From NCBI GenBank assembly GCA_023052935.1, contig CM041297.1:106073563-106137562 (forward strand): 64,000 nt of DNA, read 5' to 3'. The position numbers and the translations under genes were made by a program. The notes under the pieces are model-generated. The model did no database searches. It was not told the DNA's origin and worked only from the letters and a program-made list of their open reading frames with translations. The DNA is from Piezodorus guildinii (taxonomy: Eukaryota; Arthropoda; Insecta; Hemiptera; Pentatomidae). Below are positions 11,047 through 23,715 of this stretch, piece by piece (the first letter of the stretch is position 1; every line of letters starts with the position of its first letter).

Positions 11047-12961
11047 TTTTTGTTTATTATCTTAATTCAAATATGACGGTATCCAAGACGGCTAATAAAC
11101 ATAGTAATCAAAGAATATTCATCACTGTGAAGTTTTATCCATTCAGATAAAAGAGTGGATAAATGCGCAATTCGATATTATATTTTTTTTTTATTCTCTA
11201 ATAATAGCTTGTTTTAGGAACTAAATTAGAAATATTCGTTAAATTTTGTTTATTAAACGTTTCAATTTTTTTTGGTTATAAAGAAGAAAATATTTTACAT
11301 TTTATTCAAAATAAACCTGTAACACATAAATTTAAAAAGAGTAATAATGGACACAATATGAAATTGAACAATAAAACAAACTTGGGTTTGCTAGGTTAGA
11401 AATTGCAAAACTTCTAAGGGTTTATTCTCAAATCGTCATTTATTTATCCATTGCTATACACAGAAATACATAACCACGAATTGTTGTTCTAAAGAACTTC
11501 ATATTAGTAGTTGAATTTTTACGGACTAGGAAAAAAAGTTGAGAGAAATTTGTGCCTATAGTTTAATAAATAATCCTATTTAAACAAGAGGGGGGGGAGA
11601 TAGGAATAGACGAATCTTGTTTTGATGAAAGAAAAATAAATGTTAGAAGAATAAATATTTCTTTAAACTGTATTCTTGTTTATTTAATTATATATTAATT
11701 AAAGCGATTATTTTTACAGTAATCATTTGGTGATGAAAAGTAACTGGAATTCTTAATGTAAAATATACTGTTATATTAATTTATTCTTGTCAAATATCTC
11801 CAAATATTTGGACTATATTTTACAGATTGCAGCTGAGTTACTCAACCCTGCGAAAAGGACATTGAAGACAATCAAATAACACACATCTTTCGATCAATGC
11901 GAGGTCATAGTGAATATTTATCATGATGCCGACCGATCGAGTATGCCGAGATTTCATAAGTTAGTTCCAGAAGATTAAAGACAATCCTACAATACTTTCT
12001 ATTCAATTATTCATGTCAAGTCGATAATAAAAACCAACCAGATGACGTTCAAAATCTGACGAAATATTTATTTATGCTCATCGACTAAGTAGTTTAAACA
12101 CTAGAATATTTTTACTCTACACGAAAATTTATCTCAATTCAATGAACTATAAAATCTATTTTCAAACTAACATAAAATAACTAATTATAATAATTCTTTC
12201 CGAAGATAATAGGAAGCAAAACCCGAAAACATAGAAGATTACAGATTACAGAACACTTTGACATTGAATCGACTATGTGTAAATATAAACGTAGAATAAA
12301 AGTCACTAATCTTATCAGGAAAAAAACATCAATTTTGTTTTTCAAAACAACAAACCTTTATTAAAACATTTTTTAACGTGTAATGATGTACATTAAAGTC
12401 AAACTACCTTAATTTTTTTTTTTTTTTAATCTCATTTGATAAGATAAGGTTTATATCACTTTAGCTCCTTTACTACAACAAAGGAAAAGAAATAAAGGGC
12501 TATCGGGATGATTCGGCATACAAGAGGAACGGATCGTATGTTTATATTTATTCTTGGTTTGATGAACCATTTTTATTTTTTTTATTTATTTTTTTTTTTT
12601 TTGCAATGCATATATACATTTTTTTCGAATATTCGAAGGATATGTGATCTCTTTTTCTATATCAAGAAGATTTATCAGGTCATCATATCGATTAATATTT
12701 AATATCATAAATTAATAATCTGTTTATGATAAGGATTCTATATTCATGACATAAGTGACCTAAAAACTTAACCAAATAACCAAATTGCATTACATTCAAA
12801 ATATATATGTAAGGCGCTTGTCTATATGGAGTCCAAGGTAGCAGATCTGTTGAAAATCTTTAAATAACCATTATGTGATTAAAATATTTTGATTACTTCC
12901 TCTGAATTAACTTCTTACCTTATGGACGTTATTATAGCTACTCAAGAATATATGTTTTAAT
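11047..12961. other. AT-rich spacer
   Basis: Mostly low-complexity AT. A patch at 11830-12000 is less biased. No coding region, RNA gene or known repeat is seen. The ORF at 12508-12702 is phenylalanine-rich translation of T-runs. Confidence 0.4.
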
Positions 12962-12962
12962 T

Positions 12963-13010
<48 letters not shown>
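12962..13010. repeat. (TA)n microsatellite
   Basis: A pure TA dinucleotide run of about 49 bases, followed by a mixed TA/AAT tract to about 13055. Confidence 0.95.
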
Positions 13011-13014
<4 letters not shown>

Positions 13015-13133
13015 TATTTAATATAAAATATATATTATATTATAATATATATAAATTTAATTTTTTTTTTTAAACTACTTATTTTGTGTGGGTAAATTTC
13101 CCCTTATTCCATTCCTTGGAACCTCTACTGTTT

Positions 13134-13420
13134 GGGATCACTTGTAGCTGGGTGGCTAGCGTAACAGCCTCCTATGCCAAAGGTCACGGGTTCAAACCAG
13201 CAGGTGGTCCTAGGATTTTTTAATGAGAGTAAAAAATCCTTAGTTATGCCGTCCTTCGGAGGGGACGTTAAAAGGTGGTCCCGAGCCTGTGCGATGTCAG
13301 GTACTCGTTAAAGATCCCTATCCTAATAAAACATGGATAGGCAAAATTTAGGACTCCCACTGTAGCATCGTCCGATTAGCCATAGTAGCATAAAGTGACG
13401 TTAAATAAACAAACAACAAC
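13134..13420 (+). mobile_element. tRNA-derived SINE, family 1 (full-length reference copy)
   Basis: The head resembles a tRNA: an A-box-like tagctgggtgg near 13146 and a B-box-like gggttcaaacc near 13188 (the internal RNA polymerase III promoter). The body has a conserved tract (ccgtccttcggaggggacgt, gtactcgttaaagatccc, gtccgattagcc), and the 3' end is an aaacaaacaac tail. A 14-bp target duplication aacctctactgttt flanks it at 13120-13133 and 13421-13434. At least eight more copies lie in the window. It has no protein; its partner LINE is unknown. The 3' tail is similar in type to that of the I-like LINE here (caaac repeats). Confidence 0.85.
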
Positions 13421-13434
13421 AACCTCTACTGTTT

Positions 13435-15099
13435 TAGCCAAAGATTCATAGTTTACTTAAATTTCTCATAATCATCAATTTTCTAAGTGCAGTGCTGAAT
13501 GAGTAGCCGTCAATTGCTTGGAGATGTAATTATAGCTTTATTATATCTTTTTAATGCTATATAATAAATATAAACTTAAGAACTATACTTAATCACTCCT
13601 CATTAACCTTACAATTAGAACAGCTGTTTTTATTTAACATAGGTTGTATTTAATATATAATAGTGAGTATGTTGATTTATTTTTATTTTTTCAAGAATTT
13701 ATTTTAATAGTATGAAATTCTGACTCATTACTAACGTTATAACAATTATAGTTTTATTTTCATATAATATTAAATAAATGATATTCTGATGTATTCTGGA
13801 TAAATTTACAATGATTGACAGTTGACCTCCAAACGGATTAAAGAATAGAGCTAGGGAGAAACCGAAGATCTAGCCTTGACATAACTGTTCTTCTTAGTGT
13901 AATCAATTTGTCTAATATTCCTCTTTCCAGCTTATTATTTTATTTTTATATTTATTGATTGTTTATTTCCCAGACTATTAATTAATATAAGTTTTTTATG
14001 AGAGCTCGAGGTAGAGTAAAACAATATTTAACATAATTCCTCCCGAAATTCGACTGTAACTGAAATAAAATTCAAACATTGATGATTAAAAGATATGGCC
14101 ATATGACCTCGGAAAAGCGATAAAATTAAAATTGATTTATTTTAAAATAAAAATTTATTTTCTAAGTGCGTATTTTAGTTAGGATTTTTCGCAGTTGTTA
14201 AAGATCGGGTATGCAACTATGAACAATAATAACACAAATAGGTAGTTTAAGATGCAAGATTGGGTCTAATTGCCGAATTTTAAAGTACCTTTCATTTTTA
14301 AGTTATAAAATATGCAGAAATAGAAACTATGTAAGGATTAGATGATTCAGTATAAATAGATTTTTAATGTACCGTAGAATGATTTATAGATTAAAACATT
14401 TCTTTAAAAAATATTTATTTTATATGTTTAAAGGTAGTCGAGTATAACGAAAACCTCATTACCTAAAGAGATTTTAGTAGATATGAATTTCCATTACATA
14501 TGAATTTTGAAAGAAAATGTAATTTAAATTATATTATTTGCAGTTAAATATTCTGTTATTGACTTTACGAGATAAAATGGAGCTATGGGAAGATCGCTTT
14601 GAAATAACGAGATAGAATATGAACAGTTAAAAAAAAAAAATTAAAACTGCTCAACAAAGGTTATTCAGGAGAGAAAATGGTTACGTAAGATTATAAATAA
14701 TTTAATGTTCAAAAAGATCCTTGACAGTTTCATTATGAACGCTAATAAATTGAAACTTCATTAACAGAATATTTATGGTTGTGGTTGTGAAAAAAAAACA
14801 AAAACTAGATGTTATTTATTTTTTATTATTTTGCCTGCATTTTTGCATGAAACGGCTCATATTTTTAAGCTTTAGTTGAACTTAAATTGAGTAATTTATA
14901 AAAAAAAATAAAAAATAATAAACGTATTAGATTATCAAGAAACCAACTATTTTATATTTAAAAAATAATATATGAGTACGTCATTTCCAGTAAATTATGT
15001 AAAAGTCACGTTTCATACATAATATTAGAGCAAACTTAAAGTATTGCATCATATGTACTATATATGATAACTAATATACTTGTTTGTCTGAAATCGATA
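13435..15099. other. AT-rich spacer with a possible old HINE trace
   Basis: The stretch 14265-14320 resembles the HINE landmark cttaaatgccgat, then aaagtacctttcatttt, and the following 200 bases fit weakly, so a very old minus copy may lie at 14265-14530. Otherwise nothing is recognised. Confidence 0.3.
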
Positions 15100-15474
15100 C
15101 GTTGATTTCCAAAAGGTACTAAAGGACATTTTTTACGAAACTGATTTTTTTACATATTTGTATTCTCATCACTTTTTGTAATCTAAATCTTCTATTTTAT
15201 TTTATCTAATGAGCTCCCAAGTCCCTAAAAAGAGCGATTTAGAAATTCGGCCATTTTCTAAAAGTACTAATTACGCATTTACTTTCGTTCCAATTCATAC
15301 TAAAAAATTTCATTTCGAAACTTTAATATGATGTTATTAATATAGTAAAAATACAAATCTAGATTTTAATGCGAAAAGACCGAAATTAGGTACTTTAATA
15401 ATAAAGTAATGAGAGATTTTCGCGCTTCCTGTAAAATTTTCTAGAATGGATATAGTACCTTTTGGAAATCAACG
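15100..15474. mobile_element. MITE with 20-bp terminal inverted repeats (family M1, intact copy)
   Basis: Left end cgttgatttccaaaaggtac, right end its exact complement at 15455-15474, giving a 375-bp element without coding capacity. A second copy in opposite orientation lies at 35804-36718 and shows the same internal order (tcctcatcattg-like and tatattaataac-like landmarks). Flanking target duplication is not obvious. The superfamily is not assigned. Confidence 0.8.
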
Positions 15475-16277
15475 CCTCAATTAGTGGTGAAAGAAATTAG
15501 TGAGGTTAATTTGACAAAGTTTCCTTTTATTCTTTATGTATTTATTTATTATTTAACCCTCTTTATATTGTGTTGGTACACTTTTCATTTTAAATAATAT
15601 TCCGAAGTTCAAAAGTAAGATTTTTCCGTAATCCTAGAAAAATACTACACTTGATAATAGGTTCAAGTTCAAATTTATCTGAATTTTAGATTTTAATAGA
15701 TAATTTCGATAAATGGCAACATTTTTTTAATATTATATTGTATTTCCTTATTATAGTGTTTGTAATAATAGTTAATAACAAACACTGTTAACTTTCTTTA
15801 TTGAAACAGTATGTCTATCTTGTAACCTGCAATTTCCTGGTTTCCTCCGATGTTAATATCCATCGGGTTCTAAATCGGGACTGGTGACTCATTGAACGAA
15901 GTCTATTACGAGTCACGCGTTAAATAATCGCAATCACTTATGAATAATATAACGGCTTGTTATGTAACAGGTCATGTGGAACTGAAACAACGGCAGGAAG
16001 GAAATTGTTGCATGTGATCAGTTTTGTGGAACATTTCGTTAGAACAGGTGCAATTCAATTTCGTTTTTCATGTCAAATTTAGCTGTCCAATTATTATAAT
16101 TTAAAAAAAAAAAAATGTTTTACTTCCTCAACTTCTGAATGCAAAGGAAGAGTTTGTTTTTTAATTCTCCTTACTTTGTTTGTAGTGATTACACTAACCA
16201 ACTTTTTTTTATTGGTTATTCTTGTTATTTATTTCTTTCTTATTTTTTTTTTCGTATAGGATAAAACCTAAAACATA
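15475..16277. other. AT-rich spacer
   Basis: Nothing supported. 15830-16060 is somewhat less AT-rich but has no coding signature. Confidence 0.4.
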
Positions 16278-16312
16278 AGAGGTAAGTGAAAGTCGTGTGT
16301 TGCCCGCACCAG
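16278..16312 (-). mobile_element. HINE-like element, isolated terminal fragment
   Basis: Only the 5' terminus remains: gaggtaagtgaaagtcg followed by tgttgcccgcaccaga. It abuts, across a T-run, the 3' terminus of the next copy, giving the same head-to-tail junction seen at 49,078. Confidence 0.75.
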
Positions 16313-16320
16313 ATTTTTTT

Positions 16321-17209
16321 TTTTTACTTTCACTTACTATATATAGTAAGGGAAAGTATTGCGATGAAAATTTTCCAATTCCAGTTTTCAACTGAATACA
16401 CATTTTAGGGTCCCCTGAGTCCAAATAACCAAGTCCCGCAAAAAAGTCTGTGGTGTTGTGTTGTATTGTGTGGTAACTCCCGGGCGGAAACGGTAAGTCC
16501 TATGAAACTGAAATTTCATATTTAAGACAAATGTACGCCCGAGACGTTACAAAACCTTTATCATCAAAATGAGCTTACCAGAAGAGCCACTTTATACCAT
16601 GCATTTTGCAACTTTTTTCGATTTTCTCGAAAACGGTTCTGACGATTTTGATTAAACTCGCTATATCAATGTAAAATTTAATGGGTTTTAGTATCATGTA
16701 GTTTTCATTCTGAATAAAATGGTGTGACAGGGCTTAAATACCGATATTTTACATTTTTTTCCTCTAAAGTACCTTTAATTTTGTTGATTCTATAAAAATA
16801 ACTATACTATCTTGTTACCACTGATGAAAAACAGGTAAATTTATACATTTTTCGATACCCAAATAAAGGAAAAAACTGAAAAAAAAATTTATTTTTTTTG
16901 CAATTGTTTGTTTTTGAACATAAGTGCAGTAAATTATATGTATGATATAAGATATAGGATTTTAGAAAAAATATTATCTCATACACAAGCTTTTAAAAGT
17001 TAATAGAGAGTGATGAAAAGAAGATAGAACTAAATGATTATTTTAGATAATAATATCATAGATTTTTTAATAAAACACGTTTCTGAAGAAATTTAATTTA
17101 ATTAATTCTTTAATAGTTTCACGTATTTTTATCTCTAACTGTATTTGAAAATTCTTTCATTGATTTTAAAAATGGAGGTAAGTGAAAGTTGTGTGTTGCC
17201 CGCACCAGA
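16321..17209 (-). mobile_element. HINE-like element, copy 6 (full length)
   Basis: About 889 bp. The terminal hairpin ttactatatatagtaa (16335-16350) overlaps the subterminal motif actttcactta at the left. The right end reads ggaggtaagtgaaagttg then gttgcccgcaccaga. The interior has every landmark of the family, including ccctgagtccaaataacc, tggtaactcccgggcgg and acgcccgagacgttac. This is one of the best copies for defining the element. Non-coding. Confidence 0.85.
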
Positions 17210-18052
17210 TTTTTTATTTGGTGTTTGGTTTATTAAAATAAAAAAAATCACTCCAGCCTTTCAGCCGTCCGGCGGATTACAATGCCCTACTTTTTCCGAG
17301 ATGAATAACACGATAAAGCCCGACTCGGTGTTTACACGCCCATCTTCCCTTAACAACTCCCCCGACGAAGCAATTTTTAAATGCGCATATATTATAAATA
17401 TATATTCAGAAGGCTAGACGAGGACTGGCCGGTTTAGCAAATAAAGGGGACTGGTGAGGGATGTTATCCAGAGATACATCTGGATGGAATTACGCCTTTC
17501 TGTGGCTAGCGCCCTTATCGCCGGCCCCTTTGGGACCCATTCCCGTCTTTATTATCCTAGGGCTGCATTTATTTTGAAATAGGCTGACATTATATTTAAC
17601 ATCAAATCATAAAAAGCATGGGGCTTGAAAAAAAAAAAAATAACACAGAGGTATAATTCAGCTTGCTTTTGAAAAAAAAAGAGAGGCTACTTTAGCGACT
17701 ACATTCAAGGGAGTGTTCTTTTATCTCCTCAGTGGATGTTGTATTATGATTGCATTGAAACTGCTACAACTCTACAACTCTACGTAAATAGAGTTCTACG
17801 CTTTGTTTTGAATTAATTAGTACGCCCGAGTTATCTTGTATTCAGCTCCTGTTTGTACCATATATTTTATTCCACTTACTAATTCTAAAATTATTCACGG
17901 GGTTTATTTCGCTTCAATGATTATGAAATTATATTAATTCGTGGAATTTATACGGATCGTGTGTTACTGAACATTCTTGAAAAAAACTTTGTTCAGTTTT
18001 AAACTTAATTTATGTAATTGATAACCAATAGTTATAATAATTTACAATATTT
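17210..18052. other. Unassigned region with a GC-richer patch
   Basis: 17245-17575 is clearly richer in G+C than the surroundings and contains ggccggtttagc and cgccggcccctttggg. I recognise no protein. It may be the UTR of a retroelement, since patches of similar type occur at 27670-27975 and 51230-51600. Confidence 0.35.
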
Positions 18053-18947
18053 ATTTTTACTTTCACTTTCTATACATAGTAAGGGGAAGTATTGTGATCG
18101 TGAAAATTTTCGAATTCCAGTTTTCAACGGAAATACTCGTTTTAGGGTCCCCTGAGTCCAAATAACCAAGTCCCGCAAAAAGGTCTGTGTGTGTGGTAAC
18201 TCCCGGGCGGAAACGAAAAGTCCTATGAAACTAAAATTTCATATTTAAGACAAATATACGCCCGAGACGTTACAAAAACTATTTCATCAGAATCGGCTAA
18301 CCAGAAGAGCCTCTTTATACCATACATATTGCACCTTTTTATGATTTTCTCAAAAACGGTTCCGACGATTTTGATTAAACTCGCTATATTGATGTAAAAT
18401 TTAATAGGCTTTAATATCATGTAGTTTTCATTCTGATTAAAATGGTCTGACAGGGCTTAAATGCCGATATTTTATATTTTTTTTCTCTAAAGTACCTTTC
18501 ATTTTGTAGATTCTATAAAAACAACCATATTATCTTATTAGCATTGATAAATAACAGCTAAATATGTAAGTTGTGCGAATTAGAAAAACAATTAAAAGAA
18601 AAAACTGAAAAAATATTTTTTTTAATGCAATATTTTGTTTTTGAACATAATAACAGTAATATACATGTATGATATACTGTTTGAAAGCTAAAGAGTTTAG
18701 AAAAAAATATTATCTTATATAAAAGCTTTTAAAATTTAATAGAGAGTGGTGAAAAAGCCGACAAAACTAATTGATAATTTAGATAATAATATAATAGATT
18801 TTTTAATAAAACCCATATTTCTATAGAAATTCCATTTAATTTATTCTTTAATGGTTTCACTAATTTTTATCTCTTACGTTATTTGAATTTTTTTTAATTG
18901 ATTCTAAAAAAAGAGGTAATTGAAAGTCGTGTGTTGCCCGTATCAGA
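18053..18947 (-). mobile_element. HINE-like element, copy 7 (full length)
   Basis: About 895 bp, from ttactttcactttctatac at the left to gaggtaattgaaagtcg, then gttgcccgtatcaga at 18947. It keeps the same internal order as copy 6 with a few substitutions in the subterminal motif. The 65-codon minus ORF at 18223-18420 is a shadow that recurs in other copies. Confidence 0.8.
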
Positions 18948-19748
18948 TTTTTTTTTCTTTCTTTCTTCATTTTCAGCAATATTATTATTTCTTATTTTTC
19001 TTTCATCATGCCTATATATCAAACCTTTTGTAAGTAAAAGTGCTGATCGTGAAACTTTTTATTTGTAATCTATTTTATTTTAAATTAAATATTTAAACTT
19101 GCTCTATGGCAGTTGCGTTATAAAAGTAACGCTGAATACAAGATAATATATCTTATTGAAAAAAAAATATATAGTAGTACTTAATCGTATAGCAAATAAA
19201 GAACAATTAGAATTATAAATTTGCATTTTATTCCTAATAAATGTTTTCGAATAATTATCTATGTTTGACTTTTAATAATTGTTATTTAGTATAATTATAC
19301 AGTTCATTATCACTGGTCAGATATGTTTTTGCATCCGTATTGGCCTTGTTTCTAAACCTATCCCTAATCAAGGAATTTAATGATGTTAATTAACTAGTTT
19401 GTTTGAGAATATCCATTGGAAAGTTATTCCATTATAAGGTCAGAAAGTTGTAGTTGCCCTGTGAATTGGCCGGAACGAAGCTGTTGTTAACGTCGGCCCA
19501 GGAAGTCCCTCTGTCATTCATTGTATACTCACACGCAACGCCTACAATAGCCTGTCAGTTCTCCCTTTGGGGCATCTCTTGTCCCATATATTTACTCTGA
19601 TATATTTTTAAATGATATTATGACCGCTATTATATATATTTTTTTATTATTATATTTTTAATTTAATTGAGAAATCGCTAATTTAATTATTAGATTAAAT
19701 AAGTTTGTTAGGAGTAGTAAGACCGTTTTCAACGAAATATTTGAACTA
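18948..19748. other. Unassigned region
   Basis: AT-rich DNA. Minus-strand 19440-19575 is open and less biased (it reads as VNNSFVPANSQGNYNF in part), which could be a small coding relic, but I do not recognise it. Confidence 0.3.
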
Positions 19749-20885
19749 TCATTGCTTTGATACAATAATAATAATAACAGGCCTACTAAACCCGAAGGTT
19801 CGATGCCGATACCACCGAATTCCTCCTACACCGTTCAAGTTTAAGCCCCCGAGATCAGCATTAACACAATGCTCCCATCGACGCTTCGGCCTACATCTCG
19901 GACGCCTACCAGTGCGGTTCAGCGAATACCAAGTTTCTCGGGATCTGTTCCTCACCGAGCCCAACAACTTTACTCGCCCATTTGAGTCTCCGCGACGCTA
20001 TCAACTCAATTATATTCACAGGGTACAAACTCCACAATTCAGCGTTGTGCAACCTTCTAAACTCCCCAGTAGCCTCATCTCTCTTCGATTCGACATTTTC
20101 GAAAACCTTAGGCCGTTGTTCAACCTTCGAAGTAAGCGACCACGTTTTACATACGTAAAGGACCGTCGGAAGAATAATAGTTTTATAAATTCTAACCTTA
20201 AAATTTTTAGACAGAGGCCGCGAGCTAAGGAATGTAGCAACTGAATAATAACACGCATTTTCCGCCATAAACCGGGAATTTATTTCCTCCTGGATTTTAT
20301 TTTTTCTTGTTATCATTGATCATAAATACTTGAATTTCTCTACGTGTTCAAAAGTATGCCCTTATATATCAATATCACCAAGATCGCCACTGTTTCTGCT
20401 ACTAATCAAATATTTTGTATTATCGGTATTTAATTCGAGTCCTATTTCTTTACCGGCTTTATTAACGCACTTGTATTTAGTTGTATAGTTTCCGTGTCTC
20501 CAACTTGCCGTACCAAATCATCGACGTATCCCAACACTGGAATTTTATCACCCATATTTTAACCTTTCTCAGTATACGTCACCTTTTCTATGGAATATTC
20601 TAAAGCTATATTAAATTAAACAGGTGAAAGGGAGTCGCCCTGTTTCTAACCCGATCGCACCTCAAATCTCTCGGAGTAATTATGTCCGATTCTAACATTA
20701 TGGAATATTTCCGACAAACACTTTTATACTAGGTTTACTAACTTTCTAGTTATTCTCTGTTCAATCATGATGTTAAACAGCTTCTGATGGTCTATGGAAT
20801 CATAAGTCTTTTTAAAATCGATATCATATTGATGAACTACACCGTTGTATTCCAACTTTGCTTTGATATAAAATACAATTAAGAC
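19749..20885 (-). pseudogene. Non-LTR retrotransposon reverse transcriptase, decayed (RTE/endonuclease-RT type)
   Basis: Read on the minus strand from 20885 down, RT motifs appear in order despite stops and frameshifts. A catalytic-region piece FKKTYDSIDH comes first, then VRIG and FEVRSG, then GDSLSP with FNIALE, and the active-site box GYVDDLV near 20530. Below 20316 an open 136-codon frame carries the usual C-terminal tail (KRDEATGEFRRLHNAELW, SRRLKWASKVV). The overlapping next frame has a basic GRRPRCRPKRRWEHCV. The element copied its RNA into nicked chromosomal DNA. YADD is changed to YVDD, which may or may not have affected activity; the stops are decisive. The 179-codon plus ORF over the same place is a shadow. 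Confidence 0.85.
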
Positions 20886-22159
20886 TCTAAGTGTAGACTA
20901 TTGTTATCTACCGTCATTAGCTATATGCTAGCCAATCGTTCGATCCCACGCTGGTACCATTCTTTGGGACAAAGAACTCTTGGACCGCAATTTCAACTTC
21001 CACAAAATTATCATTTCTTTGCTACGAAGAAAATGGGCCATGGATCAAAACAAGTAGTAATCCGATGTTGTGAGGTCTGGACTACTTATGAAGCAGGACT
21101 TTGAACCCATGATAGTCAGTTATAGTTAAACTTTTCAGTGGTAAATGTAAGGACGGGCATTATTTTGATGGAATAAAACTCCTTTTTTGGTTGATTAAAG
21201 AATGACGATCTGACTACTTCGTGTTCAATCTTTCCAGTTGTTCGCAGTATAGTTCAGAATGTATAGAGAATCAGGAACAAATTCGTATTCAATAATACCT
21301 TCAAAATTTCAAAAACCCCAATTAATTTTATTTTTCAAATTGACCCCTTGCATCTAGAGAGAAGCAAAAAAGCAGTTTGACATCTAGACATTGATCACGG
21401 GTGTTCGGGTTTTGCCAGGAGCCCTCTTTTCATCACAGGAGACAATCTTCTGGCGAATTTTCACAGATTTCTAACCTCTTAGCTTATTTCTGAGTAGTTC
21501 GTTCGTGAGGGACGAGTCTAAAATTCTTCATCACCCACCCCGTAGTGAGTGACGGCAACTACCTTCTTTCATTACAAGGTGATATCTTCAATGCCAAATT
21601 TTTCAAACCTTTTTAATTTTAACTTAATTTATTTTATTTAAGCATTCAATAATTTCACAAGTTGCTTCAGATTCCGTGATATTTTTTCCAGTAATACCTT
21701 AAAATTACGAGAATGTTGCAGGACACTGTAATTTTTTTTTCTTTGAAAAAAATAACTAAACTAAGACTTTATTTTAAGAATTCGGATGTGACTAAAAACG
21801 CTTAGAGTATCCTTTGAAAGGGTTAATAAATATTGGTAATTAATAAAATATGTATCGTCCTTTGAAATGTTGAATTTGATTAAACGGGTTTTTTTTATAT
21901 ACCCTATTACAATTATCTCATATCTTATTTTCGGAAAATATTCAAGCACTGAAAAAAAATTCACAGCTTTTACCTATTTGAAATAAGGGTACTTCGAAAT
22001 TTAGGTTCGTTCTTAATGGCAAAAAAAAAATATATTCAACTTTTGGTCCTGTTTGTTATTATGGAACAATGATAATTGAGAATTATTGAGATTAAATATT
22101 TTTGTTACCAAGATAGTGAGCAGTAAATTTGATGAAGACATCGTCTATTTGTTAGTCGA
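20886..22159. other. Unassigned region
   Basis: Mixed composition. Several short open stretches (for example 20901-21104 plus) and a balanced patch 21360-21590 are present, but no motif is recognised. Confidence 0.35.
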
Positions 22160-22400
22160 TAGTGAACATTTTCAAATCCGACTTTCTAGCAAAAATACAC
22201 GTGTTAATGTCCTACTGAGCCCAATAAACCTGATGACAAAAAAAAAAAAAAAATAATAATAAAATAAAAAATATTTGTGGATATTTCTGTGAAGCTTGAA
22301 AACGACAAGTCACAAGAAACAAATGTTACCCAGCTAAGACAGGGATATGCCTGAGACGTAAACAACTTCTTTAACTGAAGCGCTTATTATTTCTGTTACA
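22160..22400 (-). mobile_element. HINE-like element, highly diverged fragment (copy 8)
   Basis: The order of short matches follows the family: gtgaacattttcaaatcc, aaatacacgtgtta, then gagcccaataaacc, aacgacaagtc and gcctgagacgta. An A-rich run (22239-22275) is inserted. The old age is inferred from divergence. Confidence 0.5.
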
Positions 22401-22729
22401 ATAGTATTTAATCTCGAAAATTGTTTATTATCATTGATGCATTTTAACAGGGCCCAATAGCCTTTTTTTTTTCTTTTTTTTTTTTTTTAATTTCTACCTT
22501 AGATTAGATATTTTTCTATGAATAACTAATCTAATTTTGCCAAAATTATTTCAATTAGGCAGGTTTATTAAAGTTGTTTGGTGATGCCCCCTCCAGAACT
22601 GTTGCTGTGAACCCTCTAAAACTTTCTAAATATTTTCCTAAATAATGACATGAACGAAGAGATGCATGGTTTTTGGTTGTTTTCACATTTCAGTTACAAA
22701 CTTTGTCTTTAATTTTGTTCAGATTCAAC

Positions 22730-22935
22730 TCAAAGGTGTTGTGTTAAGTAAACATGCACGAGTAATTCCTGCCAACCTTCCGCCAGTTGCCTGCATTGCA
22801 CCATTTGTAACAATGATATTGTGCTCTAATAAGATGAAGAGCAGGGGTCTGAATATGGCTCCCTGGGGGACACCACTGATTATTCTCTGTGTGTTAGGCC
22901 AGCGATTTGTCCTTATAAAGGAGAAGGAGTAGATT
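22730..22935 (-). pseudogene. LINE reverse transcriptase scrap (motif around the GVPQG box)
   Basis: The minus-strand frame reads RIISGVPQGAIFRPLLFIL. This is the conserved SGVPQGS.lgPllF segment of non-LTR RTs just upstream of the catalytic YADD. Downstream sequence loses similarity within about 30 residues and no YADD box is seen. The 88-codon plus ORF is its shadow. Confidence 0.7.
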
Positions 22936-23237
22936 ATTTAATATTTAATATATGTTGAATATGGAATAAGGAAAGATGTCAGACTCTGTTGTATTCCAAG
23001 ATAGCATAAAGTCAATTTTAAACATCACTAAAATGGATTACATTAGAACTAAAGTTCTTTTAAAATTCAGGATTTCAAATGAGATATTTTATTACTTAAT
23101 ATTAATATAACCACAAAAATAAACATTTAATAAAATCCTGAATATGATGCTCATTCTCATTTTTACAAACATTTTAGAGGGACAGTTATAAATTAACATT
23201 TTCTCATACATTTTTTTGTAGGTAGAAATAATCGAGA
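22936..23237. other. AT-rich spacer
   Basis: Nothing recognised. Confidence 0.45.
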
Positions 23238-23432
23238 TTCAGTCGTTGTTTTTTCAAATATTTTAATTTCGCTGATGTTTCGGCTCAAACTTGTGAGCCA
23301 TCATCAGGGCATTACTGAGCCATGTCAAGCCAAGCATGAAGATCAGGTTTGAAGCTGACAAGTTTGAACCAAAACGTCAGCAAAATTAAAATCTTCTTAA
23401 AAAACGACAGATTATTTCAACTGTAGACTATT
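23238..23432. mobile_element. Outward-facing inverted motif pair (Penelope-like terminal unit)
   Basis: The left arm (minus) and right arm (plus) mirror each other: gtcgttgttttttc and ttttaatttcgctgatgttt on the left, aaaacgtcagcaaaatt and aaaaaacgac on the right. Each arm holds a stem-loop followed by (G/A)AAAC. The left motif is a near-complete hammerhead-like core, listed separately. Only about 195 bp long, with no coding sequence. Confidence 0.55.
23277..23307 (-). ncRNA. Hammerhead-like ribozyme core
   Basis: The minus strand reads CTGATGA, one T, the stem GGCTCA paired with TGAGCC (loop caagtt), then GAAAC. The stem is perfect over six pairs and differs in sequence from the stems at 1563, 29984, 32166 and 63240. 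Stems I and III are not evident. Confidence 0.45.
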
Positions 23433-23715
23433 CACCCTCAATATAGTTCATACGTTTTTTTTTTCTTTAAAAGATTTTATTATTCAGTAATATTACAATT
23501 GTTCTCAAAAAGGACATTACTAATAGTGGTTTGACCACGACATACAATATTTACAGAGGTTAAAATAATAATAATAAAATGAAAACTTAAGCAACAAAAA
23601 CAAAAATCAATATAATATCTACTAAAAAAAAATCAACAAAATACATAAAACCAAAAATAAAATATATGCAATAAAAGAAAAATCCAATAGAAATATACAA
23701 AGTTTAAAACTAATG

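Noticed and set aside
19705..20244. 179-codon plus-strand ORF
   Set aside because: It is antisense to clear RT sequence on the minus strand; its arginine/proline-rich translation has no motif.
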